NCBI GenBank assembly: GCA_004561445.1
Contig: SFVX01000003.1
Coordinates: forward strand, 1 to 18,692
DNA from: a bacterium
Lineage (GTDB): Bacteria; Patescibacteriota; Saccharimonadia; Saccharimonadales; Saccharimonadaceae
Length of the DNA stretch: 18,692 nucleotides
Reading direction: 5' to 3'
Shown: one piece after another, positions 4,839 through 12,842 of the stretch
Layout: each line of letters starts with the position of its first letter
Numbering within the stretch: the first letter of the stretch is position 1
Notes under the pieces: generated by a model
What the model saw: only the letters and a program-made list of their open reading frames with translations
The model's database searches: none
What the model was told of the DNA's origin: nothing
Made by a program: the position numbers and the translations under genes

Positions 4839-4931
4839 AAAACTTAGGGCTTTTGTAATCAGGACTTTGTAAATGTCTTTGCTCTGTTTTTCAAAAATCG
4901 CGCAAAAACAAAAAAGACCTCTGAGGTGTGT
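4839..4931 (+). other. AT-rich spacer before the RNase H-like gene
   Basis: With the decayed gene before it, this completes the 336-base stretch 4596-4931 that holds no intact gene. I see A- and T-rich runs, a weak GTTTTT/AAAAAC pairing near 4886-4910, and the small palindrome ACCTC-T-GAGGT overlapping the ribosome binding site of the next gene. No convincing promoter or terminator is visible. Confidence 0.4.
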
Positions 4932-5354
4932 ATGAGATATGTCGATATATACGTTTTCGGAGGTTTTATCGAAGACAGCGGAATTGGGTATTGGCAGACA
5001 CTGTTGAGGTATGGAAAGCACGAGAAATACATTAGCGGAAGAATCGCCGGATGGAATTCCATACGTTGTACGATGGTAGCTATAGCCGAAGGGCTGAAAG
5101 CATTGAAAGAACCGTGCAATGTTACGATATACACTCAATGCGACTTCATCCCGAAAACGTTTGAGGTCGGATGGAAGAGGAAAAGCAATCTTGATTTATG
5201 GATGGTAATAGATGATTCTGCGGCTGTTCACACGGTACAGTATAGGTGGTATCAGAAGATAAAGCCTGTATTTCGTGATTATTTCAGGCGAACGGAAGAG
5301 GTGAACGAGAATGGAAGCACTGCAAGCGGAGATAATAGCGGGCGAACACACTGA
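4932..5354 (+). CDS. RNase H-like fold protein lacking catalytic acids
   Basis: The 140-aa protein follows the order of RNase HI: β1 YVDIYVFGG, β2/β3 GIGYWQTLLRYG and EKYISG, helix A SIRCTMVAIAEGLKALKE, β4 CNVTIYTQCDF. The positions where RNase HI has its first three metal-binding acids (TDGS, the Glu of NRMEL, TDS) appear here as Phe9, Cys46 and Gln69. The fold is recognisable but nuclease activity looks lost. Related degenerate RNase H-like proteins occur near terminases in Clostridia phages. The ATG at 4932 is preferred over an in-frame GTG at 4926 because GAGGTG sits just upstream. It overlaps the large terminase start by 44 bases, implying coupling. A nucleic-acid-binding or structural role in packaging is inference. 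Confidence 0.65.
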   Translation: MRYVDIYVFGGFIEDSGIGYWQTLLRYGKHEKYISGRIAGWNSIRCTMVAIAEGLKALKEPCNVTIYTQCDFIPKTFEVGWKRKSNLDLWMVIDDSAAVHTVQYRWYQKIKPVFRDYFRRTEEVNENGSTASGDNSGRTH

Positions 5355-6981
5355 CAGGCGTTATCTTGACGTAGCGGAAAATATTCTTTCTCACATCAAA
5401 GCCGAGCCTGAGAACATGAAACATTATACTGCTATGTATTCGGTACTGTCTTCGATGAATAGCTGTGCTGAAAAGTGGCGGTATTCGGAGATTTTGAAGA
5501 GATATTGCACCGAACGAATTATACAAAATAAATCGAAATACGCAAGTTCTCTTTTTAAGGCTGTGCTTTTGCTTGAAGCGCAGGGATTAAGGCTCGACAG
5601 CTATATGCAGTATATAGAGCTTCAGCGAGAGCCGGAGAAAAGATTCTGGATTCCGCGAAGAAAACAGCTCGAACCTGTCTGCCGCGCAATGCAAAAGCTT
5701 GTCGACGGAGAACTTGACATATTGTCAATCTCTCTTCCGCCCGGAACGGGAAAGTCAACTCTTGAAATCTTCCTGCATTCGATGATGATAGGCGCGTTCC
5801 CTGACAGCTGTTCCCTTGCTTCGGGACATTCGGGGACGCTTACTAACTCAATATATGACGGCGTAAACAGCATTCTGTCAGACCCTGATTATTTATGGCA
5901 CGACGTGTACCCTGCCGCAGGCACGATTATAACCAACGCAAAGGAGCAGACAATAGACCTCGGCAAGAAACACCGATTTTCGTCTCTTACCTGCCGTGCT
6001 ATAGGTGCTTCCCTTACAGGTGCTACACGTTGTGAAAAACTTCTGACCGCCGACGACCTTGTGTCGGGTATTGAGGAAGCATTAAGCATAGACCGTCTTG
6101 ACAAGCTCTGGACGGCTTACACGAACGATTTGAAGTCGAGAAAGAAACTAAACTGCAAAGAATTGCACCTTGCTACAAGATGGTCGGTGCATGACCCTAT
6201 AGGGAGACTGCAAGCAATGTACGCGGATTCTCCGAAAGCTCAGTTTCTTGTAATGCCTGCGGTTGACGAGGACGGCGAAAGCAATTTCAATTACCGCTAT
6301 GGTGTAGGCTTTGATAAGGCGTACTTCGAGGACATGAAAAACAACCTCGACGATTGTTCGTGGCGGGCTTTGTTTATGAATCAGCCGATAGAGCGCGAGG
6401 GACTTCTCTACAACGAGGACGAACTCAGACGTTATTTTGAACTTCCCTCGGATTCGCCGGACGCTGTTATATCTGCGTGTGACACAAAGGACAAAGGGGC
6501 GGACTACTGTGTAATGCCTATTGCTTACCAGTATGGCAATGACTTCTACATCGAAGAAATAATCTGCGACAACAGTAATCCCGAAATAGTTGAAACAAGG
6601 CTTGTTGAGGTTCTTTTACGGCACAAAGTCAAACTGAGCCGCTTTGAATCAAACTCTGCGGGCGGAAAAATCGCGGAAAAGGTTCAAAAAGAGGTAAAAT
6701 CTCGTGGCGGAACCACAAGGATTACCACAAAATATTCGACAGCTAACAAAGCGACGCGAATTATAGTTGATTCTCCATTTGTCAAAGAGCATTTTCTTTT
6801 CAAAGATAACAGCATTATAAAGAACAATAAAGAGTATAAACGCGCTATAGGCATGCTTTGCAGTTATACAATGGCGGGAAGAAACGCACATGACGATGTA
6901 CCCGATGCGTTCTCAATGCTTTCAGATTTCATTCAATCATTTGAGACGCAGACCGTAAGAGTAATACAAAGACCTTATTGA
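5311..6981 (+). CDS. terL: terminase large subunit
   Basis: This is a 556-aa packaging motor. The N-terminal ATPase has Walker A LPPGTGKST (residues ~142-150), a Walker B-like LLTADDL (244-250) and the coupling motif ATRWSVHDPIGR (288-299). The C-terminal RNase H-fold nuclease has DTKDKG (D391), FESNSAGG (E446) and HDDVPDA (527-533), the acids expected to hold two metals. The protein translocates DNA into the procapsid and cuts the concatemer at the portal. Residues 1-110 form a longer-than-usual helical N-terminal extension. GAGGTG precedes the ATG, which lies inside the end of the RNase H-like gene. All core motifs look intact, so the enzyme should be functional. Confidence 0.97.
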   Translation: MEALQAEIIAGEHTDRRYLDVAENILSHIKAEPENMKHYTAMYSVLSSMNSCAEKWRYSEILKRYCTERIIQNKSKYASSLFKAVLLLEAQGLRLDSYMQYIELQREPEKRFWIPRRKQLEPVCRAMQKLVDGELDILSISLPPGTGKSTLEIFLHSMMIGAFPDSCSLASGHSGTLTNSIYDGVNSILSDPDYLWHDVYPAAGTIITNAKEQTIDLGKKHRFSSLTCRAIGASLTGATRCEKLLTADDLVSGIEEALSIDRLDKLWTAYTNDLKSRKKLNCKELHLATRWSVHDPIGRLQAMYADSPKAQFLVMPAVDEDGESNFNYRYGVGFDKAYFEDMKNNLDDCSWRALFMNQPIEREGLLYNEDELRRYFELPSDSPDAVISACDTKDKGADYCVMPIAYQYGNDFYIEEIICDNSNPEIVETRLVEVLLRHKVKLSRFESNSAGGKIAEKVQKEVKSRGGTTRITTKYSTANKATRIIVDSPFVKEHFLFKDNSIIKNNKEYKRAIGMLCSYTMAGRNAHDDVPDAFSMLSDFIQSFETQTVRVIQRPY

Positions 6982-6988
6982 GGTGGCT

Positions 6989-7165
6989 ATGGAAGAAGAG
7001 AAACACGCGCGCCGTCACAAGTACGTCAAAGAAGATGCTCTTCTTATAATCAACGAGATTTTAGAGCGTGGTAATGACGTTAAAATAAAGAAATCGCGCG
7101 AAGAGGTCACTATACTTGAAATAACCGCTTCAAGAAAAGCTAAATACACTATAAAAACGCTGTAA
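6989..7165 (+). CDS. small conserved phage protein (58 aa)
   Basis: Starts MEEEKHARRHKYVKEDALL, then ILERGNDVKIKKSREEVTIL, finishing with a basic tail. Short proteins with an ERGNDVxI...VxILE pattern lie between large terminase and portal in several Clostridia phages; no function is known to me. I chose the ATG at 6989 over the in-frame GTG at 6983 because GAGGTGG (starting at 6980) is placed correctly only for the ATG. It begins 7 bases after the large terminase stop and so is part of the same operon. Confidence 0.75.
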   Translation: MEEEKHARRHKYVKEDALLIINEILERGNDVKIKKSREEVTILEITASRKAKYTIKTL

Positions 7166-7254
7166 CAATCGGGTTGCAGTAAGAGCCGATAGGGGCTATT
7201 CGTATGGAAAACATATGGGTAGTTCCTATTTTTGTTTACACGGAGGTTTTTCAC

Positions 7255-8727
7255 GTGCTTGAAAATGATATTGTTCGCCTTAATACTTGTGATAGCCTTC
7301 ATGGTCGGCGAAAGATACTAACGAACAAACAAAAAATAACCGCCGACAACGTTGTGTCCGTGCTTGAAGATTCGCTCGGCTTCGACAGCGCAAATGTCGC
7401 GGAAATAAATTACTTATATGACGTTTATCGCGGAATAATGGATATCCGCTATAAAGACAAATCCGTAAGACCCGACAACAACAACAAGGTCACTATCAAC
7501 CTTCCGAACAAGATAGTTACTTTTAAATCCTCGTTCTTCCTAAGTTCTCCAATTCAGTATGTAGCGGCGAACGGAAAAGAGGATATATCCGACAAGGTAG
7601 CTTATCTGAATGTTCTTATGTCTTCCGAAGGAAAAGAATCAAAGGACAAAGAGTGCTCCGACTGGATGCATATCTGCGGAGTTGAGCCGCGAATGGTTCT
7701 TCCCGACCCCGACAACGAAAAAGACGGAAGTCCCGCAGCTCTTTATTCCCTCGACCCGAGAGAAGCGTTTGTTATCTACTCTTCCGGCATTGGCAGAAAA
7801 CCTCTCGCGGGTGTTCTGAAACAGTATGACGAGGACGATAACCTCATTTACTACGTTTATGTTCCGGAAGGAAGATACACCGTAAAGGGTAATGACGTTG
7901 TAGACTGGCTTGCTTACGACTTTGGGCGCGTTCCGATAGTGGAATATCCGCTGAATGAAGCTCGTTTAGGAGCGTTTGAGACGGTTCTCTCACCTATCAA
8001 CATGATAAACACTCTTGAATCCGCTCGTGTTGACAATGTTGTTGACTTTGTGAACGCCTATGACGTGTTCCAAAACTGCGAAATCGACGAGAACACATAC
8101 AAGGAGCTTGCAAGGGGTGGTCAGTGTATCTGCATCAGAAGCGGTCAGGGAACGGAAGCAAAGGTTTACCGCATATCCTCTGAAATCTCTCAGACGGGCG
8201 TTCAGACGGAAATAGACGCACTGTACGACTACATTGATGAAATAACGGGTATGCCGACAAGAGCCGGAAACTCTTCCGCCGCAGACACGGGCATGGGAAC
8301 GAGATTCCGCAATGGTTGGCAGGACGCTTCCGCGAGAGCAAACGACACTGAAAAGCTATTTGCGCGTTCGGAAAGAGAGATTCTGAAGCTGATTCTCAAA
8401 ATCTACAAAGACAAGGGTGTTCTCGACCTTGACCCGAACGATGTTAAGATTCAGTTTACCCGCGAAAACCTCACCGACATTCAATCGAAAGCACAGGTTC
8501 TTTGCGAACTGCTCAACAACGAAAAGGTTCATCCGCGCGATGCTTACGACATTTCTGGTTTGTTTACAGATGTAGAGAACGCATATCAGCGCGGCATGGA
8601 GTGGTATGAAGAAGCACAGTCCGAACTTGAAAACAGCTTAGAAAAGGAGCTTGAGAATGCAAGAACGGTACATAACGACGGACAGAGCGATAGAAATACT
8701 GCGGAAGAAGGCAATACGGCGGTTTGA
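7255..8727 (+). CDS. portal protein (SPP1 gp6-like)
   Basis: The protein is about 490 aa, close to the ~500 of SPP1 gp6. It forms the dodecameric vertex through which DNA enters and to which the connector attaches. Recognisable segments are LHGRRKILTNKQKITADNVV, YLYDVYRGIMDI, FKSSFFLSSPIQYVA, the DPREAFVIY and YVYVPEGRYTV strands of the wing, and the long C-terminal helices with DASARANDTEKLFARSEREI. I place the start at GTG 7255, behind a strong CGGAGG eight bases upstream, since family members begin near MLENDIVRL. An ATG at 7204 in the same frame would add 17 hydrophobic residues behind a weaker AGGGG site. The C-terminus overlaps the next gene by 71 bases. Confidence 0.9.
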   Translation: MLENDIVRLNTCDSLHGRRKILTNKQKITADNVVSVLEDSLGFDSANVAEINYLYDVYRGIMDIRYKDKSVRPDNNNKVTINLPNKIVTFKSSFFLSSPIQYVAANGKEDISDKVAYLNVLMSSEGKESKDKECSDWMHICGVEPRMVLPDPDNEKDGSPAALYSLDPREAFVIYSSGIGRKPLAGVLKQYDEDDNLIYYVYVPEGRYTVKGNDVVDWLAYDFGRVPIVEYPLNEARLGAFETVLSPINMINTLESARVDNVVDFVNAYDVFQNCEIDENTYKELARGGQCICIRSGQGTEAKVYRISSEISQTGVQTEIDALYDYIDEITGMPTRAGNSSAADTGMGTRFRNGWQDASARANDTEKLFARSEREILKLILKIYKDKGVLDLDPNDVKIQFTRENLTDIQSKAQVLCELLNNEKVHPRDAYDISGLFTDVENAYQRGMEWYEEAQSELENSLEKELENARTVHNDGQSDRNTAEEGNTAV

Positions 8728-9301
8728 AAAAGCTAAGTCCTCAATAAGACTTGCTAAATTCGACGAGCTTCACGTTATAAAGACCGTCGCGACGCTTTAC
8801 AAGAACCTTGACAGCGATTTACGGGACACGATGTTAGAACTTGCCTTTGCCATATATGAAGAAATAGGCGAAGAAGTAAGCCGATACGGTTACAAGGACA
8901 TCGGAAAAATTTCCGCAAAAGCAAAAAAAGCCCTTGTTGAGACTGTCCTCTCGTCTCCGAATTCCGTAACAAAGTACGAATACGAGAACGAAGTCTTAAG
9001 AAAACGCGACAGGCTTTCAGAAGCTCTCAGGACACGTTCAGACGTTAACAGCGAGTGGAGACGTGCAGTAAGCCTATGGTCGAATATGACCGCCCAATAC
9101 GCCGATATAGTGACTGACGAGACGGCACTCAGAGCATACAAGGACGCGGGAGTTGAGTATGTGATGTGGGTGACGCAAGAGGACGAAAAGGTATGCGAGA
9201 TTTGCAAGCCGCTTGACGGAGAGATATTCCCTATTAACGAAGCGCCCGACAAGCAACACTGGCATTGCAGATGTTACCTCGCACCCATAGAAAGAAAATA
9301 A
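8657..9301 (+). CDS. minor head protein (MuF / SPP1 gp7-like)
   Basis: The 214-aa protein has a helical N-terminal part (residues 1-150) and the C-terminal head-morphogenesis signature: VTQEDEKVCEICKPLDGEIF (C180, C183), then HWHCRCYL (H201, H203, C204, C206), a likely zinc site. In SPP1, gp7 binds the portal and affects ejection. This protein stops at the MuF core and carries no C-terminal toxin or enzyme. AAGGAG lies 7 bases before the ATG at 8657; an in-frame TTG at 8651 is too close to that site. The 71-base overlap with the portal suggests coupled synthesis of two interacting proteins. Confidence 0.88.
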   Translation: MQERYITTDRAIEILRKKAIRRFEKAKSSIRLAKFDELHVIKTVATLYKNLDSDLRDTMLELAFAIYEEIGEEVSRYGYKDIGKISAKAKKALVETVLSSPNSVTKYEYENEVLRKRDRLSEALRTRSDVNSEWRRAVSLWSNMTAQYADIVTDETALRAYKDAGVEYVMWVTQEDEKVCEICKPLDGEIFPINEAPDKQHWHCRCYLAPIERK

Positions 9302-9330
9302 CGGATATACGGCTCATGCCTTAATATATC

Positions 9331-9414
9331 AGCGGCAGAGAAGTCGCTTTATAAAACTCGCAGGCTGCGGAGATGCAGTATAAAAGCGCAAAAAATATCA
9401 GGTCAGAGAAGACC
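9331..9414 (+). promoter_or_regulatory. three-hairpin RNA leader before the scaffold gene
   Basis: Within the 136-base gap between minor head and scaffold are three hairpins with 6-base purine-rich loops, each closed by a C-G pair: AGCGGC/GTCGCT with loop AGAGAA (9331-9348), CTGC/GCAG with loop GGAGAT (9365-9378), GGTC/GACC with loop AGAGAA (9401-9414). ATATCAG (9326-9332, 9395-9401) and CAGAGAAG (9336-9343, 9404-9411) repeat around the first and third. AAGGAG for the scaffold follows at 9424. The shared loop with different stems points to conserved RNA structure, perhaps a protein-binding or processing site that raises scaffold and capsid expression. No terminator tract or -35/-10 pair is seen. 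Confidence 0.6.
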
Positions 9415-9437
9415 GAAAAACGCAAGGAGAATTTATT

Positions 9438-10007
9438 ATGCCTAACATTGACACCTCAACAATCGAAGGATTCGACACAATGAGCGCGGAAGACCAGGTC
9501 AAGGCTCTTCTCGGACTTGATATCCCTGAAAAAGTCGACTTATCGGGATATGTAAAGAAAGAACTGCTTGACAAGACCGCGTCTGAACTCGCGGCGGCAA
9601 AGAGAAGCCTTAAAGAGAAAATGACTTCCGAAGAAGCGGCTAAGGCTCAGTCCGACGAAGCAATGAAGGAACTACAGGACAAATACAATGAACTGCTGAA
9701 AAAGACCTCTATTGCCGAGAACACCGCTAAATACCTGGAAGTCGGATACTCTCCCGAACTTGCAAAGTCTACCGCAGAAGCAATATTCAACGGTGACATG
9801 GATGCGGTTCTCGAAAATCAGAAGAAATATAACGCCGAATGTGAAAAGAGGTTCAAGGAAAATATTGAACGCGGGCTTCATCCGAACGGTGGAAGCAACA
9901 CTGAAAAAGACAGTCCTGAAATTGCTCTCGCAAAACAGCTCGGCAAACGTACCGCAGAAGCTAATCAAGTCAATAAGAAAGCACTTGAACATTATATGAA
10001 GATTTAA
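9438..10007 (+). CDS. capsid scaffold protein
   Basis: This 189-aa, highly charged helical protein sits directly before the decoration and capsid genes. The central region (~40-95) is predicted coiled coil (DKTASELAAAKRSLKEKMTS, EAMKELQDKYNELLKK). The segment YSPELAKSTAEAIFNGD and the basic C-terminal helix (KQLGKRTAEANQVNKKALEH) resemble DUF4355/gp20-type scaffolds, whose C-terminus binds capsid protein. Scaffolds shape the procapsid and leave before DNA packaging. No protease gene is present in the window, as in SPP1-like systems where scaffold exits intact. A strong AAGGAG site lies at 9424-9429, after the structured leader. Confidence 0.85.
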   Translation: MPNIDTSTIEGFDTMSAEDQVKALLGLDIPEKVDLSGYVKKELLDKTASELAAAKRSLKEKMTSEEAAKAQSDEAMKELQDKYNELLKKTSIAENTAKYLEVGYSPELAKSTAEAIFNGDMDAVLENQKKYNAECEKRFKENIERGLHPNGGSNTEKDSPEIALAKQLGKRTAEANQVNKKALEHYMKI

Positions 10008-10020
10008 AAGGAGATAGAAA

Positions 10021-10353
10021 ATGAAGATAAAAGAAACAAAGTCCGGCAAGATGTTCACTATTCTTGCGACTAATAACTACAATGCAATTCCCATTACAGT
10101 GGGCGGCACATCCCTTGTTAAAGCCGGAACTCCGCTCACAGCAAGCGGCACAGCTCCCACAAGCGGTGTTACGGGTGCTATAGGCGTACTTCTTTATGAC
10201 GTTGACCCGACAGTCAATCCCAACGGTGCAATCGTTGTACAGGGCGTTATAGACGGTGTTAAAGCAAAGGCTCACTCCGGCATAGACATTTCAACTCTTG
10301 GCACTGTTGTTTCGGGACTTGTTATAAGAACCAACACAGAGACTAACGTTTAA
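10021..10353 (+). CDS. head decoration protein
   Basis: The 110-aa, β-rich protein lies between scaffold and major capsid. The core ITVGGTSLVKAGTPLTASGT, then GVLLYDVDPTVNPNGAIVVQ, follows the lambda gpD-like head-decoration pattern (an AGTPL turn, a VLLYDVD strand, then a VVVxGxVD strand). Such proteins bind the outside of the expanded capsid as trimers and stabilise it. AAAGGAGAT is well placed before the ATG, and only 13 bases separate it from the scaffold. A head-fibre role is an alternative. Confidence 0.78.
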   Translation: MKIKETKSGKMFTILATNNYNAIPITVGGTSLVKAGTPLTASGTAPTSGVTGAIGVLLYDVDPTVNPNGAIVVQGVIDGVKAKAHSGIDISTLGTVVSGLVIRTNTETNV

Positions 10354-10373
10354 TTTGAAAGGAGACTTGAATA

Positions 10374-11441
10374 ATGAATCTTAGCGAATTTATCACGCCG
10401 CGCGTAATTGCAGCCAACTATGAGCAGACAGCCTCTAACAGAATTCCATATTTCGGCGAAGGACTTTTCCCTGCCGAAAAGAAGACAGGACTGCGTCTTG
10501 CTTGGATAAAAGGATACGGTGGACTTCCTGTTTCTCTCGCTCCTTCAGCTTTTGACGCTCAGGCAACTTATCGTGAGATTGGCGAACTTTCAAGATTTGA
10601 AACAGAAATGCCTTTTTTCCGCGCAGCTCATAAGCTCTCTGAAAATGACATTCAGGAATTCCTTCAGGTGCGAGAATCTAATGAACCTTACGCACTGGCT
10701 ATACTTAATCGCACTTTTGACTATTTAAGAGACCTCATTGACGGCGCTCACGTTGTCTCTGAACGTATGAGAATGTCTCTTCTTTTCCCCGAAAGTGGCG
10801 ATATGGCTATTTCAATAAAAGCGAACGGTGTAGCCTATGAATACGACTACGACCCCAACGATACATGGAAGACTAACAACTATTCTGCACTTACCTCTAC
10901 AGCTCTTTGGTCAGCGGCTTCCACGGCAAACCCGATTAAGGACTTTGAGGATATGAAGAACAAGGCGGCTGACGTTTCAGGTTCTGAAATAAGATATGCC
11001 ATTATGTCCGCTGCAACATTCAACCTACTGAAAGCCACTTCCGCAGTTAAGAACTCCATTGTTTCAACATCGGGCGTTGTTCAGAGCTATGTAACAGGCG
11101 CAAGAACTTCCGATGTTATCGAAAACGAAACCGGAATCAGACCTATTGTTTACTCGAAGAAGTATAAGAACGAAAGCGGTGCAACCAAATCATTCGTTCC
11201 CGATGGATATGTCACATTCATTCCCGAAGGTGCGCTGGGCAGAACTTGGTACGGCACAACTCCCGAGGAAGCGAGACTTATTTCCGGCGCGAACACAGAA
11301 GTCAGCATTGTTGATACAGGAATCGCAATTACACAGAATGTACAGATTCATCCCGCCGTCACAAATATCTACGCTTCCGAAATCGTTCTTCCTTCCTACG
11401 AGAGAATGAACGAAGTTGTAACTCTCAAGGTAACTGCCTGA
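10374..11441 (+). CDS. major capsid protein (lambda E-like, HK97 fold)
   Basis: The 355-aa protein starts MNLSEFITPRVIAANYEQ. The capsid-E pattern is clear: GEGLFPAEKKTGLRLAWIKG, GLPVSLAPSAFDAQATYREI, EMPFFRAAHKLSEND (E-loop region, ~40-100), a long spine helix (YALAILNRTFDYLRDLIDGA, then ERMRMSLLF), and late A-domain strands (GYVTFIPEGALGRTWYGTTP, IHPAVTNIYASEIVLPSYE). Full length is typical for the family. AAAGGAG lies before the ATG. The TGATG junction with the next gene overlaps by one base. With a separate decoration gene upstream, the head probably resembles lambda's in architecture. Confidence 0.93.
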   Translation: MNLSEFITPRVIAANYEQTASNRIPYFGEGLFPAEKKTGLRLAWIKGYGGLPVSLAPSAFDAQATYREIGELSRFETEMPFFRAAHKLSENDIQEFLQVRESNEPYALAILNRTFDYLRDLIDGAHVVSERMRMSLLFPESGDMAISIKANGVAYEYDYDPNDTWKTNNYSALTSTALWSAASTANPIKDFEDMKNKAADVSGSEIRYAIMSAATFNLLKATSAVKNSIVSTSGVVQSYVTGARTSDVIENETGIRPIVYSKKYKNESGATKSFVPDGYVTFIPEGALGRTWYGTTPEEARLISGANTEVSIVDTGIAITQNVQIHPAVTNIYASEIVLPSYERMNEVVTLKVTA

Positions 11442-11632
11442 TGATTTACCTCACACCTAAATATTCGGTTAATTACCGTGGTGTGTGGCACAATGCGGGA
11501 GAAAAGTTTGAGATATCTTCCTCCGATACTGCGGAACTTTCGGCGCACGGAGTGATAACCGAAGAAAAAGAAAAGACTGTTGTAGCGGAAGAAAAACCGA
11601 AGACAACAACTAACACACGCAAAAAGAAATGA
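11441..11632 (+). CDS. small protein downstream of the capsid gene (63 aa)
   Basis: Starts MIYLTPKYSVNYRGVWHNAG and continues EKFEISSSDTAELSAHGVI, then a low-complexity Lys/Glu/Thr tail ending RKKK. A short folded N-terminal module followed by a basic disordered tail is common in small proteins at this position in Firmicutes phages. A role as head-tail joining accessory is only positional inference. Its start overlaps the capsid stop (TGATG), so translation is probably by reinitiation. Confidence 0.7.
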   Translation: MIYLTPKYSVNYRGVWHNAGEKFEISSSDTAELSAHGVITEEKEKTVVAEEKPKTTTNTRKKK

Positions 11633-11647
11633 GAAAGGCGGGAGAAA

Positions 11648-11953
11648 ATGACCGACATTGAACGCTTGAAAATCAGAACGGAAGAAAGTGATACACGCAT
11701 TCTCTATGAGCTGCTTGAAAGCGCGGAAAATATCATAATCTCCCGCCGTTTCCCCTTTGGGGGAGAAAATGCCACATTTGAAGAACGGTACAGAGACCTC
11801 AAAATACGCATAGCGGAAGACATGTACAACAGGCTCGGCGCGTCTGGGCAGCTCTCTCATTCCGAAAACGGTATTGACCGAAAGTGGAGTTCCGAATGGG
11901 TGTCCGAACAGCTTCTAAATGAAATCATTCCGAAAGTAGGCAGACCGACATGA
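11648..11953 (+). CDS. head-tail connector (gp6/gp15-like adaptor)
   Basis: The 101-aa helical protein starts MTDIERLKIRTEESDTRILY. The pattern RLGASGQLSHSENGI followed by SEQLLNEIIPKVG is a hallmark of the Phage_connect_1/HK97 gp6 adaptor family in Firmicutes phages. These proteins form a ring beneath the portal after packaging. GGGAG precedes the ATG. The gene ends in an ATGA overlap with the next one. Confidence 0.88.
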   Translation: MTDIERLKIRTEESDTRILYELLESAENIIISRRFPFGGENATFEERYRDLKIRIAEDMYNRLGASGQLSHSENGIDRKWSSEWVSEQLLNEIIPKVGRPT

Positions 11954-12342
11954 GATGTTTGAAAAAGAACAAGCGTGAATTTTGGTATGCACTCTATCTC
12001 GGAAACGAGGACGGAAAAGACGAAAACGGACTGTACACGGGAGAACACACTGCGAAATACTCAACTCCGAAGAAGTATAAGGCTAACATATCGGCGGCTA
12101 AGTCGGCTTCGATGAATGGCGACGTTATAGTTGAAACGTTCGGAACGGATATACAGTACGACAAAATTATTGTGATAGATGAACCGAATTTTGAGATTGA
12201 CGAACACACCGTGCTGTGCATTGACAAGCCTTTAACCTATGACGCGAACGGGAGCATGGAATACGACTACATTGTAACAAAAGCTGCACGGTCGTTAAAC
12301 AGCGTTTCCTATGCGATAAGGCGGGTGACGGTCGACGGATGA
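11950..12342 (+). CDS. putative head-closure (stopper) protein
   Basis: The 130-aa protein is β-rich. Features are FWYALYLGNED near the N-terminus, YSTPKKYKANISAAKSAS, FGTDIQYDKIIVIDEPNFEI, and YIVTKAARSLNSVSYAIRRV at the C-terminus. This pattern recurs between the connector and gp10-like genes in Clostridia siphophages, the position of the SPP1 gp16-type stopper. Stoppers seal the filled head and receive the tail. It overlaps both neighbours by 4 bases (ATGA), so connector, stopper and gp10-like protein are probably translated in concert. Confidence 0.72.
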   Translation: MRCLKKNKREFWYALYLGNEDGKDENGLYTGEHTAKYSTPKKYKANISAAKSASMNGDVIVETFGTDIQYDKIIVIDEPNFEIDEHTVLCIDKPLTYDANGSMEYDYIVTKAARSLNSVSYAIRRVTVDG

Positions 12343-12842
12343 TAAACATCAGAATAAGAAATACGTGGAAAGTCGCGCGTCAGATAAAAGACTACACGCG
12401 CAGTCTCGGAGCAAAACTGAACACTTTTCTTGAAAAACTCGCCGACATAGGCATAACGCAGGCGGCAATCCATTTTCAAAGCGCGGAGTATGACGGTGTA
12501 AATGATGTTGTGGTTGATTCTTCGCCGACATGGCTTGACGAACACACGCTTGCCATAAACGCTTCGGGAGAATCAATACTGTTTATCGAATTCGGAACCG
12601 GCGTATATAATCCCGTGATGCATCCCAAGGCTGACGAACTCGGCATGATTCGTGGTGCATACGGCAAGGGCTACGGTCAAAACTACACATGGTACTATCG
12701 CGGAGACCCCGGAACGAACGGTGAAGACCTCGGCAACGGAAGAATAAGAACTCACGGCAACAATGCCAACCGCTGCATGTGGGACGCTTCCGAGGAAATG
12801 CGCCGAAGAATATACGACATCGCAAAGGAGGTGTTCTCATGA
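12339..12842 (+). CDS. HK97 gp10-like tail-completion protein
   Basis: The 167-aa protein has a helical N-terminus (KDYTRSLGAKLNTFLEKLAD) and the gp10 signature SGESILFIEFGTGVYN, then YTWYYRGDP and a C-terminal helix (SEEMRRRIYDIAKEVF). HK97 gp10 family members act at the head-tail interface during tail completion. The order connector, stopper, gp10, terminator is standard. It overlaps the previous gene and the next by ATGA. Confidence 0.88.
   Translation: MINIRIRNTWKVARQIKDYTRSLGAKLNTFLEKLADIGITQAAIHFQSAEYDGVNDVVVDSSPTWLDEHTLAINASGESILFIEFGTGVYNPVMHPKADELGMIRGAYGKGYGQNYTWYYRGDPGTNGEDLGNGRIRTHGNNANRCMWDASEEMRRRIYDIAKEVFS

Noticed and set aside
7204..7254. Portal start at ATG 7204
   Set aside because: GTG 7255 has a much stronger CGGAGG site and gives an N-terminus like other portals; the 17 extra residues are hydrophobic and unlike the family. 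It stays a possibility.
9672..10058. Long antisense frames under the scaffold, capsid, chaperone and tape measure genes
   Set aside because: They are complementary shadows of strongly coding plus-strand genes, rich in Phe/Cys/Ser, and lack ribosome binding sites.
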